From SBAX01 sp043806315 (GTDB taxonomy: Bacteria; Planctomycetota; Phycisphaerae; UBA1845), in assembly GCA_043806315.1 (NCBI GenBank), contig JAZDHF010000126.1, positions 1-30,699 of the forward strand: a stretch of 30,699 bases of DNA, given 5' to 3'. The notes below the pieces were generated by a model, which was not told the DNA's origin, ran no database searches, and saw only the letters and a program-made list of their open reading frames with translations. The translations under genes and the position numbers were made by a program. Of the stretch, positions 30,362 through 30,699 are shown one piece after another. Each line of letters starts with the position of its first letter. Position 1 is the stretch's first letter.

Positions 30362-30699
30362 ACGCACTCGCCTTTCGCTCCCCACGACGGCGAGCGCCGC
30401 GCCGACGGGCCGGGGGTTTCTGCTTCTCGCGCCGCTTTCCCCCATGCGGCTTCATCTCCAAGGGGAACGATCGGGCCTCCCACGTTCCTGGGGAACCCGC
30501 TGTGCCTATGCCCTGCTCTCCGACCCCGGTGGGACGGAACGCGTCAGGCCTCTACAACGCGTCCGCGCGGCCCCCGTATGCACCACGACGAAGGCTCCTC
30601 ACCAGAACGGCTTTCGGGGCTCCATCACACGGCCTGGGCACTCGCTGTCTACGCTTCGCCGCATGGGTCGCCCCATCACGACGCAAGACTCGCTTCCGG
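30362..30699. mobile_element. Probable insertion inside the transposase gene, continues past the window
   Basis: From 30362 onward the transposase similarity stops abruptly while the same frame stays open by composition only. The segment is GC-rich and Pro/Arg/His-rich in translation and has no transposase motif. Sequence of this kind is often associated with group II introns or other nested elements, but I see no definite intron domain or reverse transcriptase within the window. Confidence 0.35.

Noticed and set aside
29792..30445. 217-residue minus-strand frame at the right end
   Set aside because: Shadow of the transposase gene, which has an AGGAGG ribosome site and recognisable motifs on the plus strand.

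Overview
The window looks like a piece of a GC-rich, free-living bacterium, most likely a planctomycete and perhaps of the Phycisphaerae type. That assignment is an inference. It rests on large secreted proteins ending in dockerin-like calcium-loop domains, an RCC1-like repeat protein, a helix-turn-helix/receiver fusion, a dense population of short palindromic repeats between genes, and ole-type genes next to a ketosynthase/ACP pair. No rRNA, tRNA or CRISPR array was recognised.

Layout. Positions 1-8400 hold four minus-strand genes: a cysteine-rich dockerin protein, queE (7-deazaguanine synthesis), a large lipoprotein and an RCC1-like repeat protein with a C-terminal dockerin. Positions 8400-10300 are repeat-rich, with a small unknown ORF and a hemerythrin-like gene. 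yacG and a PBP4-type peptidase (dacB-like) converge at 10520. Positions 12181-18245 form a plus-strand block: oleC-like ligase, a 307-residue unknown protein coupled to a PIN-domain toxin, oleD-like reductase, a FabF-type ketosynthase and an acyl carrier protein. Positions 18250-20250 hold several inverted-repeat elements around a small conserved protein and the HTH/receiver protein. queG follows at 20857 with a translationally coupled small helical protein.

The most distinctive region is 22080-24327. Here a two-gene cassette (106-residue unknown protein, then an XRE-HTH protein fused to an uncharacterised domain carrying GSPASN and GVHHPGT motifs) has a good promoter. A 20-base motif lies near the start site and recurs 189 bases upstream, and near-identical 39-base direct repeats bracket the whole cassette. 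This is the best candidate for an undescribed system. It is followed by a remnant of a REP-associated tyrosine transposase (RAYT) that is cut off by a hairpin element.

The right end carries murJ, a seven-iron ferredoxin, transaldolase, and a DNA methyltransferase/restriction-endonuclease fusion that has lost its 5' end. Next to it is an IS1634-like transposase that seems to be interrupted itself.

How the genes work together. QueE and QueG are an early and the last step of queuosine synthesis. DacB-like and MurJ act in peptidoglycan metabolism. OleC and OleD catalyse consecutive steps of long-chain olefin or beta-lactone formation, but their usual partners OleA and OleB are absent here. The remaining story is mobile: at least seven kinds of short palindromic element sit between genes, several touching stop codons, and two toxin- or defence-like cassettes have landed among housekeeping genes.
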